DNA of 64,000 bases. Origin: Acanthaster planci. Taxonomy: Eukaryota > Echinodermata > Asteroidea > Valvatida > Acanthasteridae. The notes under the pieces are model-generated. The model worked only from the letters and a program-made list of their open reading frames with translations, ran no database searches and had not been told where the DNA came from. The DNA is taken from contig NW_019091366.1 of the NCBI RefSeq assembly GCF_001949145.1, forward strand, positions 2,083,146-2,147,145. Direction: 5' to 3'. Both the position numbers and the translations under genes were made by a program. This document shows, one piece after another, positions 12,011 through 25,281 of the stretch. Positions within the stretch are counted from its first letter, which is position 1, and each line of letters begins with the position of its first letter.

Positions 12011-14251
12011 TTTCTATTGTATCTGTAAACACCAACATCGTTGGTCATTTTCTGCTGCTATTCTTCCTCTAAGAGCCACCATCAGGTATGAACCTAATAC
12101 TTGATTCCTTGTATAGGTCTCCACCAGTGTCACCAGTAACCAACCGTTAACCATCCCGAATCTGCCACACCATCCAAACTTCTGGGACTGAGTTACTTGG
12201 AGAGGGATACAAAAGTCCAGAAAATCTATCCACTTCATGCCTGGCAAACTGATAGGATCATTAAGAAGCATGCCAATGTTGAGCCAACACGTCAAATGAG
12301 TTCACACATATTGATTTGTTTGTCACAGGAACAAATTTGTTTGATTTCAAAGCTCCTCCAATGATGCAGAGCTGGCTCCCACAGGCTAGCACCTCAGTGA
12401 AACATTACCTCACTTTCCCCTAAGAAATCATTCCACGTTTCCGCCAGATGGTCTGTGTTTGCAATTTGGATAACGTGCACCTGCAAGACTGCTCGTATCT
12501 GGAATCATTAATCCACTGCAGGTGAAGTTATCAAACAAGTCGTGTTTGCCATTAATTTAAACTATGCAATTCATTTTAACTTTTCTAATATTGTGATATC
12601 AAGTACCTCCACTTTTGTAATTTCTTTCCCTCTTTGAGAGATTTCACATTTATACAGTACCGTACACAGATGTGCACAATACATATCAACTGAAACCACA
12701 AGCACTTTTAAGTTTTCTTGAACTATTCTGGTACGAATTGAGGATGTTTTTAAATGAACTGTTTGTACAGTCAAAAGCTTTTTAAAAATTCCAAGCCTGT
12801 TTGCCCTATTGATTCCAATTTCTTTCATTTTCATATTTCCTCTATATTAAGTTGAAATTGACTGAAACAGGAAGTGAACCACTGACTTATCCTTGCAAGT
12901 TCATGACAAGTCACTCAGTCTCATCAAGACACTAACTACTCCAATGAAATGTGACAAAAGGTATTCGTTTGTCATTGTTCACCCTGTCATTTGCAGACAT
13001 GTAAATGGACTTGTGAAAGGACTTGTGTCAGACTCGAATACACTCTACCAAAGCGGTCCCATTTTCCAGGGGTAACAGGTGCAAATCCCAGTCTAATCAA
13101 CTTGTCCAAGATCAGCCTTATGGCTGTGCAGGAATCAAGTGGTTATGGCTGGCACTGAAACACCTTTCTATGGGAAGTGGCTATAGCCCCAAGCCGGTTT
13201 GGCATACATATGCATGTACCAGGTATGTGCTATTTACACCTGTAACCAGAATTTTCAGACATGGTCTGAACCCAGATACCAGTACATGTAATTTCTTATT
13301 GTGGTTTGAGAGTATGTCATTGTTTTCTTTTTTTTCTACACTGGAAGGTCCATCCTCTTCTTGGAATTCCAGTACTTTATTCTAATCAATCAACTTGGAA
13401 ATTAAATTTTTCACATGCTATAGAAAAACTTTTGAACGAATTTTGGGTTGTCTGTCATGTGATGTCTTATTGAAGACAGCACATGTGTTGAAGCCAGGAA
13501 TATTTCACCTTGCTAATGTCATTAGTTATTCATGGCAGCGCACACAGACAGGTTGGCTGGGGGACTGGGGAGGGAAATGAACACTTAACACAAAGCATGC
13601 AACATCATCAGCCAAGCAAACCTGTGAATCTGGCTTTAAGCATACAGCTGCGGCATATGCCAGTCTAAAGATAGCTTGGGGGTAAAATATATGGAGCAGC
13701 ACTGGAGCGAATAAAAAAAGAACAAAAAGGGGGAAAACGACATTAGTCCAAAGATAGATTCTCCGAATAGAGTGTCTGAATGCAGCAAACTGCAAACATG
13801 AATATATTTATAGGAAAGGCACACATGCCAATTTCAACAGTATTCTAGACATATTCAACAGCATTCAAGCAACGTTCCGCCACAAAGTACCACGCAGCAA
13901 GTGAAAATGGAAGAGACGTGTTGAAATATTAGCAGATGTAACATGAATGTCACCAAAATATCTAGACAGACGAAAACATAATCTAAAGTTAAACATAAAT
14001 TTCAACTCAAAAGTGCTTCTGATTACAGTACGTACACGCTGTCTACCATGCTACATGTATCCTACACTACACTGTCCATAGACTGCTCAATATTATATAA
14101 ACATTTGAATACATATCAATGCATAGATCTGTGTAAAGTACATGTACACTGTATATTAGACAGTAATAATAACAATGGTTTATTCTTTTAAAATCTCAGT
14201 GTGTCTTATGAGTTAAAACCTACAAACTAATCAAACTAACAAATCACATAC

Positions 14252-14277
14252 ACATGTACATGTACATGTACATGTAC
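14252..14277. repeat. (ACATGT) hexamer microsatellite
   Basis: About four uninterrupted copies of the self-complementary hexamer ACATGT/GTACAT. It is the longest pure run of the motif that otherwise occurs dispersed as one or two copies through the first 40 kb. It can fold into a perfect hairpin. Confidence 0.95.
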
Positions 14278-17200
14278 GTAGAAGATCCGGACAGCACAAA
14301 TGTTGAATATTTGTACGGTATTTGAAAGTGGCTCAAGTAATCCTTCTACGAATTAAATTATGTTATGAGCTTACTGACATTATTTTCCCTTTAAACAGAG
14401 TACCATAATAACTGGGCCAGTTTATCTTTGATTGGATAAAGTCCGATAACGCTCACATCCAAGGTGTTCCAGGTGACAATTCTGTCATAGAGGAGGCATT
14501 AACCATCTTCACTGACCCATCCTCCTCACACTCAAAGCACGTTATCATCGCCATGACGAGTAATCAATACATCACCTCAATTTCATCCGCATCCATAAAT
14601 TACAGGTGCAATATCTGAGCCACGGAAGCCATGAGAAAGAAACAAAGAGAACCTGGAAACGCTGATCGATTGCGATCATTAGATTGGGCTGCTACTGAAG
14701 GCTACTAACCAGATTGGATCACTGGCTCAGTGGTACATGTACAATGTATTTAGAATGACCATGCCATCTCAAGTCATGACAGTGCCTGCAAATTCAACCA
14801 TCAAATAAAACCGGCATCTTTAAGGCTTTCACCCCTGGCCGTAGGTGTCCATGGGTGGTGAGGCAGAAATACAAGATGTAAGCTTTACAATGCTAGTTAA
14901 TTAAACCTAACACCTTGAACACCAACCGGTACTTGCATTCAATAGATTTTGAAAGATAGAGTGGAATAAAAGTCGTTTTCTGACAAAGTCCATGCATCAA
15001 CAACACTGTGCATCAAGTGCTTCAATGAACCCACTTATTTCATTAATTACATGTAGTTCCTTTAACTACATGTACATGTACTTGCTACTTTTTTAAATGA
15101 TTTGTTTGGTATTTATTAAATTTCAGTCCTAACACCAAACCAAAGAAAAGACAAATGTGAATAAGATCGAAGAATGGAACTAAGTTGTAAATGAACTGAA
15201 ACAGCATCATTCAAACAGAGATATGTTTTGGCAGAATTTAGCAAGTGCATAGAATAACTCTTGACTGAGCCCACACACATCTGCAAACTCCAACACAGGT
15301 GGCGCGAGGTAACACTACCCAGATAGAGATCTACAAAGGTGGACTGAATCAGTTTGTTTCCATCAGTAATGTCAACACACGCTGTGGCCTTCACCTTGGC
15401 AGGAAGGCATAGAATGCATTGACAGACTCTGCAGGGAATACCGACCTACAGCAGAATACCGCTGAAAACCAGGCTTCTTATGTACCGGTATCATTTCTAT
15501 CGATCAGTATTATTGATGGAACATACATCATATATACATGTATGATGAATGATTGTCATTGTATTTTTGCTGGAATGGCTCAAGTGGAATGTGCAATGCA
15601 GGTAATTTTTCCTATGCCACTGACTGCAATATGACAGTCTCTATCAGACGTACATGTACAATGTAGAATGCTGTGCAATACACGTATATCCTTTGCAGTA
15701 ACTTAAAGTCAGAGCCATAATTTGATTTGCAGCATATAAGCAAGTATGTTTAACAAATTTGGTTACCCTAAATACAAGGTTTAAAAGTTTCACTCCACTC
15801 CGATGCCAAATCATTTCAAATGTAGAGATACTGGTAACCATTTTGAACTCCTTCATTTCATCTTTTGCCAAAATGGTCTAACAGGGGATTTTTTTTGTTG
15901 GCAGACAAAAAACTTTAGATAAATCTCCATCTTGCACATATCTCTGGACTGATGTATCTTTTTTTAGGCAACAAACCTGGATGAAATTTGACTGGATTTA
16001 AACAACCCTCCCATCTATACTCAAGCTCGCTAATTTGCAGGAGAATAGAAGCCCCTGCAATATAATCCCAATGCTGTCCGTTCAGATTTTATCATCTTCA
16101 TCCGACCTTGACGATCACTTTAACACATCTCACCAGCACATGTGGAATATAGATCACTGGGTTATTATCCAAAGGGGTGCAGAGAACACAAGGGTGCACA
16201 CGTCTTTACATTATTCTTTCTTCATTCGTTTGTGTGATGTGAAATATAAATTTTGTTTATTTTTTTTTATTGTGGGTTATTTCCATTGGGTCTCTGTCTT
16301 GTTTCAAGATATACTTATCTGTACCTCAGTTTTGGTTTTTCTCCAGGAACGGTAGGAACATGATTGTATTTTCACGTAGACATTATTTTCGTTGACCATG
16401 ATAATACTGGGTGTTTCAAATATTTGTTGATTGGGGTCTGTTAAAGTCAGAACTGTACTGATGGAGTTAAATTTAAAGACCAACAAAGTATTATTGGAGG
16501 GAATGTTTCTTCGAAAACAAATCCAGACTTACAGGTACATGCACTTAGAAATTCTTGAAAGTTATTTACTGGAAATAATGAACTTAACAACAAAGGTAAT
16601 GACAAATTGATGGAATTTTGCACCAACATGAACAAATACAGAACTAATGCTGATACAACAATGTACCGGTAACTCTAGACTGATACTCTTGCGTTACGGA
16701 TGAATTGTTCCCTTTTTCTGCATTGGAATGAAACACTGATTCCATCACAGCACTGCCACTCCTCCCAATGGTCCCCAATTCCCAGAACACTCAAGAAAAT
16801 ATGCTCCAAGGATTCAGGGGGATTTGTGAAGCTTCAGGAAGGGATCCTCCTTGACGTGCAATATTTCTAAGCAAATACCAGTCGGCAAAAATGTCATCGG
16901 GTGACAATGTAAGTGTGCATCAATATCAGCTGCTGATTACTGTAAGTGATAGGATAAATTGTCATCTGTGGCATTTCTAATAATGGTCTCCATGGCAGAC
17001 AAGGTTGTCCTGCACCTGACCAGAATCATGCGTAGACATGTAAGGACGTAGGTTTGTTCCGTGGATTCAAAGCAGATTTAACCGCGCACCCCAAAGCGGC
17101 AAATCATTTCAAATTGGCTTGGGCCGAGGTTAAGGTGGAACCAAGAATGACAGTCTCTGCTTGAGTATTCATCCACTGAGGAAGGAGGAAGTTAGCAGTC

Positions 17201-19586
17201 AAGGGCATTAATGTTGCTACCCGAGACGATCAAAGAACAATTTGGACAATCGGTCCAATAATTGGTGGAAGTTTCATCAAGCAAGGTTAAGAGTTTGGCT
17301 GTGCCCCAAGCTAAATCAAGAGCACTTCACATGTTTGGAGATACCGTATGTAATTCAAGCATTCACTTTGACAGGAATCTTGCAGACATTCTGAACTATT
17401 TGTGTAGCAGGTGTGCATTAGTAAATCTGCAGTTTTAGGCGATGTTCAGAAACAGACAAATGTGCAAGGATAGAGGTAATGTACACATGCACCGGTATGA
17501 AGCCAATCACCAAACTGACGTTGGTGTGTTTTATCTTACATCAACCAATCAAGTTGATTGTCATTTTTTAGCAGTGAGTAGCCTACACTTGTAAATGTTT
17601 TTGTCCTCTGCATTGTACTCATATACATAATTTCTGAGATTGAAATGAAATTTTAAGAAATGAAATTGCAGACATATGAATAAAATTACACACACAGGTA
17701 CCGGTACATTACATGTAATTCATTTGTAAATACAAAACACCTGAATTAGTAATTATTTTGATATTACACACCTGTAATGACTTCCCACACAAAGCTGCAT
17801 TGTAGTGTCACTGTTTGGATGAAATATATCTGCGGTAGTTACTGTAAGCGGTAACCAAATGTATTGAAAATTCAACAACCTTCAGACACACATGCACACT
17901 TGTCTAAATACACCCACTGGCCATCTTTAAGGGGCACTTGCAATGTCTCAGAGAGGACACTTGCACATCGGTGTTGCACATTGAGACAGATGACAGTCGG
18001 TTGGTTGCTCCTCAAACAGCAAGACAGATCAAGTCCAACCCTGGAACCAAATGAAACTTGACACCCAAAGTACAGGCATGATGCAGGAGTCTTTTGGGAA
18101 GACTTGAGAACGATTTCTTGCGTGGTTAACATCTGCTTCAATAGCGCCTTACTGATGGAAGATTTTCAGTGCATGCCCAGCGTGTAGACAGCCTAACCTG
18201 TTCTCGTCAACAACTTGTAATGACTCACCACCGCCTTGTTCCATCATCTTTGCTTCATCTCAGGGAATTTCTCAAATCGTGCTCTGGCAGCAGAAACAAA
18301 CATTGCCTTCTTCTCATATTTGATACAGTTTCCATCTCTTTTCGAAAGGCAGAAGAGGGTAATTTCTTGCCACTTATGATGTACGACATCTGTGCTTGTT
18401 CTTCAACAAAAATACTGGTAGTGTGAGTGATAGATCTATGACATGTACCTCGTATATCTTACCTTACAAGAACAGTTACAGTTGTATGTAGGCAATAAAT
18501 ATTCCCATTCATTGAGAATTATTTGCCCCGAGTGATTGATTTCTAGAACATTTTCCACAAATTGGTGAAAACTGAGACAAAATTCTCTCTTTTGATTTAT
18601 GACTACAATGACAAAATTTTCCCGACATTTTCCAGAGTGCGGAGAAAAACGTCTCGAGTATCAATTATTTCTGCATCACTCACTAGCCAAGCGATAGTCA
18701 TCACCATGAGTAGCATGGATTAGAAGACACAGGCAAGTACATTCTGGGAAGCTGGTGCATCAGATCTGCCAGGAAAAACTCTGCCAGGAAAAAAACTCCA
18801 GCACTCCAAGCCCAAGGCTTGGCTTTGGCTGATCATGCTGTGAGTCACATCGGACATAGGCCGTGTTGCCAGTAATAATCACAATGTTTGCTCCAATTTC
18901 AATCATCAGGTGTCTCCATTCATACGCTTATCATACTCAAACAGGCTTCGATAAATTATGAATTCTTATCTTTTTAACCACGCTTTTTAATAATGGATAA
19001 ATGTCCTTTTTACTAAGAAAGAGAAATAGTAATTTAGTTGCATCATGAAAGAGCCTCCACCTTCGTTAAGCTAACGAATATCTACTAAAAACAAAGAAAT
19101 GTAATGTACCGGTACAGTACTGGTGAATGGTAAATGTTTCATTTCACTCACATGTGACAAAAGGCCCAGAACACACTAGAAATGAATTGGTTGAAATATA
19201 ATAATGCAATGGCCAAACACTGTATTTATAATCACTTCTTAAAAATAAGAGCAAAAGTCTAAAATACTTAAAGTTGACTCAAGAGCAATCAGAATTGTTA
19301 TCACCCGTTGCCATGACAATTTATGCAGTTATTGTTTGAAGGTCACAGTGATTAATTATTGTTCAATAATCAAGAGAAAGGATAAATAGTCCACTGCTAG
19401 TAATAAACCTCATCAGGAAGATCCCATTGACATATGTTCTATAAATAGCTCACAAGAATTTTGAATTTGCTTGCTGAGTGAATGATCAAAACTTACTTTT
19501 ACCATAAGATTTGAAAGTCAAATTTGAGGCTGCTTCAATGTACTGGTAAATATACAATGGCTTTTCAACTAGTTTTGAATGTATTA

Positions 19587-19664
19587 ATTAACCCTAACAG
19601 TCCCAAATCCTCCAATTTCAAACGATTTGACATACATGCACACCCTGGGGGGGTTAGGGTTAAT
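19587..19664. mobile_element. short element with perfect 12-bp inverted ends (MITE-like)
   Basis: ATTAACCCTAAC at 19587-19598 is the exact reverse complement of GTTAGGGTTAAT at 19653-19664. The 54-bp interior is non-coding and has a G run before the right end. The CCCTAAC termini match those of the larger inverted-repeat element at 49632-49817, which suggests a small family. No target-site duplication is obvious, so mobility is inferred. Confidence 0.45.
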
Positions 19665-22600
19665 AGACTTATTTACAGTTCATGGACCACTGACACAACA
19701 TTGTCTCCTGTCTAATTTTACAACTGGACTACCAAGACAAGTGAGACATTTTAATGAGATTCCAGAGCCGAAAATACAAAATTGACAGCCTGTTGACAGT
19801 CTTGTTTCAGGACCAGTCCCTTTCAGTAATGGATTAATTTCCAAAACCTTAGAATATACATGTGTACATGTAATTTATTTCAAAGCCTAACTACAGGTTG
19901 ACCTAAGAAGCAGACCATGGAGCTAGTAGTTTGAGAGATTTGCAATTGATGCAAATGCTGCTAATGAGAACATGCAGCCATGCTAGAAAATATGGAACAT
20001 CAATGCAAGGATTGCATGCAAGCTAAAAAAAAAATAAATTAGACCAAACGTTGTGCGTGGGTACTAATACAGCACAGCGTGGACAATATGCAACAGACAA
20101 AACATACCCCGATTAAGCAGGTCATCAGATGGTCGTATGCTAACAGGACAATGCTGCAGGACACGGCTCCAATGCCAAGAGTCATTATGCCATGCATAGG
20201 TGTCATCTCGTAGCATGCACACAGACTCTCGGGGGGGGGGAGGACAAGCTTGCATGCTTCAATGAGAATTCCAACATCAACAGAGGGCTCACTTCACTAC
20301 TCAGAGAATATCTACTGCTGCACCAGTACTTCTCATCGTCAGCAATGCTGATCAGTGTACATGTATTAGAATCCACATTATGCTGGATGCCTGGTTGGAG
20401 ATTGTTGGTTGCTATGACTACGTGTACATGGTAACAAGAATGACAGCATCCGTTGCCATGGATTCTAAAGCCCACAGATATACGCATACAGGCAGAAGAT
20501 ATTCCATCTTCCAGGAATTCCTGCAATAACAGTATTCTTTAAGGTCCATCTTTTCCTGAAAATATCATTCAAAGTATTTTTCTCTGGTAACAAATTAACC
20601 TAATAATATATCAAACTAAGCTGAAGTTTTAGCCAAAACATAAATACATAAATAAAAAACAACACCTTTATTGCACCGTAGTCCAAAAGCACCGTTAAAT
20701 TATGCATAAAGATGTAACAATCCTTGTGCATTTGAAATGTGTGGTCATGACCTAGTCATTTCATTCCTGATTCAAACTTCTCAACCCACTGAATGAAGGT
20801 AATAAAGCTTTAAGGTCATCTTGGAAAACAGCAGTTACAATGTCACAAATTACCGTGTAACTGTACATGACCACTGCCTTTGTAGATCTTTCATTTATCC
20901 CAAATTTACAGTTTAGAATTCCTTCTCCGTCTCAGTTTTCCCCCTGTGTGTCAATGGGCAAATTTACAGTGCCTGATAGCACACATGCCAAATATGTCCT
21001 CCAGAACAGCTTGCTTTATAAAGTCCTTTCCATGCAAACTGTTCAGTTCCAAGGGGAGCTGTCCAAGGGTAAGAGACATGTCACTGATTGAGACGTCACT
21101 GACCAGCAAGCACCTTGTCAACTATGTACTCAATACAAGCTCAGAGTAGAGTCCTGTTACACATGTTCAAGGGAGACTGTGAAAATACGTGTAGAGCTAC
21201 AAAACTGTGATTAGACCAGAAAAAGTGAATACCAAAATCATGCAGATTTGGCACTGGATGGAGTGCAAATGTAAAGTTGTTTATACATTTCCCATTAATC
21301 TATTGAATTCATAATTAGAGAATCTATACAGGCCTTCTTGTGGCTTACGAAATTCATGCAACAATAGAGAAATCATACATAGTCCACCCCGCTTAAGTAG
21401 GTTTGAGCTCCTCTATTTGTCTGGTGTTTATTTGTTTCAATTATTATAATTACGATTAGTGATTAACGTGTTTGTCCTTGCTATTTTTTCAAATGTAATT
21501 TTAGTGTATTTTACATAAATTTTAATTAGTCTGTTAAGAGGTTTTAATAACTGTAAATCATGATTGGTGTTTTATGTGGTCGTACTTGTTGTTTTTGGAT
21601 GTACTTTAATGTACTTTAAATGAATTTTAATGAGAACCTGTAACATTCTTGTAATTTGGCTTGTTGGGCCAAGATAAGAATGAAATAAACTAAATGAATT
21701 GAAAATGAATAAATCAAATGACTTCGTTATCCTATTTATGCAAAACCTGCAAGTGGTCCTTCTTGTTAGGTTTCTTCCATCTGCTCTTCAGGAGACACTA
21801 TCTGTATTAACGATTGGCATGTGGACAGAATCATCCTTGCTTCTGCAAATCCATTTGTTAAACCTTGGCACTGCAAGAGTGTGTCCTACAGCTGAAAAAG
21901 ATTTAAGACACATTGTATGTTCTCTGGTCAGTTCACTTCCATTAATATTTCTCTCTGCTTCAACTTTGCAGTCACAATCAATCATGATGTACTGGACGTT
22001 GTCCACACAGGGGTACAAGAAGCTGATTTTATTTAAATTTTAAAATGACCCTGTGAAAGAGTAATGGGTTACCTAACCTCCAAGTCTGACAACAACCATC
22101 ACTAAATACACCTGTTTGACATTTTTTAGTCTGCCTGACAGCTCATGTATCGGTTTCTGATGGCGACGTTGAAATTATCACAAAATTCCCTGTTTTGATC
22201 TCTGCTCCAGTGTGAGCAGCTGGGCCAGCAAATCGTCTCTCATATTGATCTGTCCTTCTGCACGGCACTACCGCCAGGTTCAAAGACACTCCCGGTCCCG
22301 TTCACAGGCAAATCAAATTTTAAGCCTCTGAACAATTTTGTTTGTTAGCTTTAGAGGGATGCCGAAGAAACTGAACTAAAGGGTGTGTTGGTATGACAGA
22401 AGGGGAACTGGAGAAGACACAGTACGAGTTGAAAAAAAATCAACCGCAATATTGCCTAAAAAGTCTCAATTTTGATGAACAAAAATGCTTCCATCTGATC
22501 ATTACAAAAATATGGACATGCTGTAAAATTGTAGGAGTTTGTCAACTCTTTTTGTTGGGGGGCACTGAATCACAAAAAAAAAGTGTGGCAGTAACTTGCA

Positions 22601-25245
22601 AACCTCAAGAAAAAAGTGAGATGGCAAGATAAGAAAACCGGGGGAAACCCTCTGAGAGAACCTTTATAGGTTAATCCTTTTATAAGACTGAGCGGCATTT
22701 GAACGTGTGACATAGAAATAGAGAAATGCTGTCCATGAACAACGCACATTTCCACTGTGTCAGCTGGAGGTGTTTATTTCTCTCAAAGTCACAGTTACAT
22801 GTACAGTACAGTCAAATCACTGGCTTTTTAAGGGGAAAAAAACAAAGAAATACAGACAGGTTCACTCATTTTCACTGGTTTATGAGTCAATTTAATGAAC
22901 CTCTGGATGCTAATCGGGAAAAAAATGAGAATTGAATTACATGTAAGCTCAGATCCATGATCTGAGACTCTTCATCCCTTGGATACAGTACTTCCATGTA
23001 CAAAGATAATGTGATGAAGCAAGGGACGAGAGATCAAATCAGCCAAACCAGCCAATATCTTTCAAGAGAAATAAATTGATCTTTTGGGTTCAGGACAACA
23101 TCTCGGCACAGAGATTTAATTTGAAGTCGCTGGGTAAGCTGGCGTGGGTTTGTTTTCTTATTAGAGTTCAGGCAGGCATGAAGCGCTGATAAAATTGGTT
23201 CAAGCGTGTATGCCATAACCTTGTATTGAATTCTGAACAGTTACATGCTAGAACATGTACTGTACATCAAATAATCAGGCTAACCAGGATTATGCAAAAA
23301 CACCTTGGAGAGATTTGAGATTCGGCATCATTAAAATCAAGACTGCAATAAGACAATGAATAAGACAATTGTTTCTTAAACTCGCCACATCTGGGTGTGA
23401 TTTTGGAGGGCAGGGTACACACACGTACCGGAATGAATACCTTCATCCCACAATCCTCCGCTGTACAGGAGGCCAATGGCAAAGTCTGTAATACTTCATT
23501 AGATATCAAGCCCAACGTCAGATAATACATACGAGTAGCATCTGAGCTCCACCTTCATCAATCCTGCAAAATCTTCCAAATCCCTCTGGTGCATTTGAAA
23601 GGCTCTGTGCAGGTTAGGGTGAAAAACATACATGTACATGTATCAAGGTCCGAGTGTACCTGGTTGTCAGAGGACAACAACGCCTTTTATCTGCCACCGT
23701 CTTCTTGTGTTGTCTGGACATGAACCGAGTTCCTCATCACTGATGCTACACCCTCCATTGCTGCAGAACATGGAGAGGGTTGCTCCTGAAGCATGCAACT
23801 TTTTAAAAGTCCCTTAAGAGAGTTACCAACAATTAATTTGGCTGGACAGCTCTTTCTATCGCTGATGTCACCACAGGTACAATGTACACATAACATAAGC
23901 ATGTACGTTCCTATTAATACTACTGTCCTGTCTACTTTTAGAGAAGGTTTTTGTTAGAACTTGAAAAAATTATTTCACGTACAGTAAACCAAACCTTCCA
24001 TTATTTCTGACAGAAGCCGACAGTTTTTGCCCAATTCCACTTCATGCAAGCACAAATTCCATGGTTTTCCTACTGGCACCAACTGCCCTTTACACACAGT
24101 AAAATAATCATGATCATCAAAGTAATTCTAACATGAATAAATCACAGACAGTATGCATGTGCTGCACATGTGCCGCCAATGAATAGTAAATCCACAGTGG
24201 TCTGTGGCTTAAATATCACACAGTGCTCACTGTTTGGAATTGGGTGACAAATTAAGGGTTGTCTTGATCAGATTAACGTGTACTTTGGTCTGCATTCACT
24301 TCAGGCAGGTGTGGTGATATATGTATGCCGTACATTATGAACAGCTTATGTGCACCTACTCATCACCAATTCTCTTTCTAAAAACATTCCTTTAGAACAT
24401 TGTAAGGTACCGGTGCATATGACTCCCGTTAGTGAATTATCAAAAATGCTGTTGCAGTGTTGACAGAGTTGAAGCACACATGTTCAAGAAAACGTCTCCT
24501 GTAATTGAAAAACCTTTTTTCAGTTCGTGTGATTCTGCAGCTGTCTACATCAAAGTTTTATGAAATTAAACATTTGAAAGGTACATGTATATCCTCAGGG
24601 TGAACTTATTTCCTGGTCAGGCTTTGATAAATGATGATGGGACTTTACAAACTAGATTTGTCTGGAAACAAATTTTGTACGGTGACAAAATTTTTTCATG
24701 TGGCTGAGTAGAAGTGCGGTAGTGAAATCTCAGGAATGAACACTGGAGATAACAAGAATCAAACGTTCAGTCTCCTTAAGAACACCTACCTGTACAAAAT
24801 AGTCTACACAACCGAGGTAATGGATGTACACACACAACCATCCATCCCCACTGTATGTGACTGTCTCCCATTTTGTCATTGTCTCTGTTCCCATGGTAAC
24901 TGAATGATATTCACATCAATTTTAACCATTGTATAGAGGGCACTCCTTTGATACTGCACGTAAATGCGTGTCCTTATATTGGAAAGATCGGTGGAGCCAT
25001 CGAGCTCATGTATCTGTGCATCACTTTGAAAGTGCAGTATGTATTTGTTTTCAGACAGGAAATCCACTGGGAAGGGTACAAAGGCCTTTTAAAAGGTTTT
25101 TCCATAACAAATGAAATGGATGCAAGATATTACTTGACAAATTTCCGAACATCCACACATCACTGTCTGTGTACCAACCTCACTTACATGGTTTCTCGTG
25201 TGGACCTGTTCTAACAAGACAGATCCAGATTATGTAGGTTGAGTG

Positions 25246-25281
25246 AACCTTGTGTGGACTATATCAGGTCCACACAAGGTT
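25246..25281. repeat. perfect 14-bp hairpin, 8-base loop
   Basis: AACCTTGTGTGGAC (25246-25259) and GTCCACACAAGGTT (25268-25281) are exact reverse complements around the loop TATATCAG. No coding frame overlaps convincingly. It could be a snapback or MITE remnant, or a small structured RNA. Nothing in the sequence decides between these. Confidence 0.8.

Noticed and set aside
19650-19664. Telomere-like GGTTAGGGTTA
   Set aside because: It is a single short stretch that forms the arm of an inverted repeat, not an interstitial telomere array.
21400-21700. Possible retroelement 3' tail ending in AATAAA-like sequence
   Set aside because: No coding remnant, target duplication or second copy can be seen; the AT-rich tail alone is not enough.
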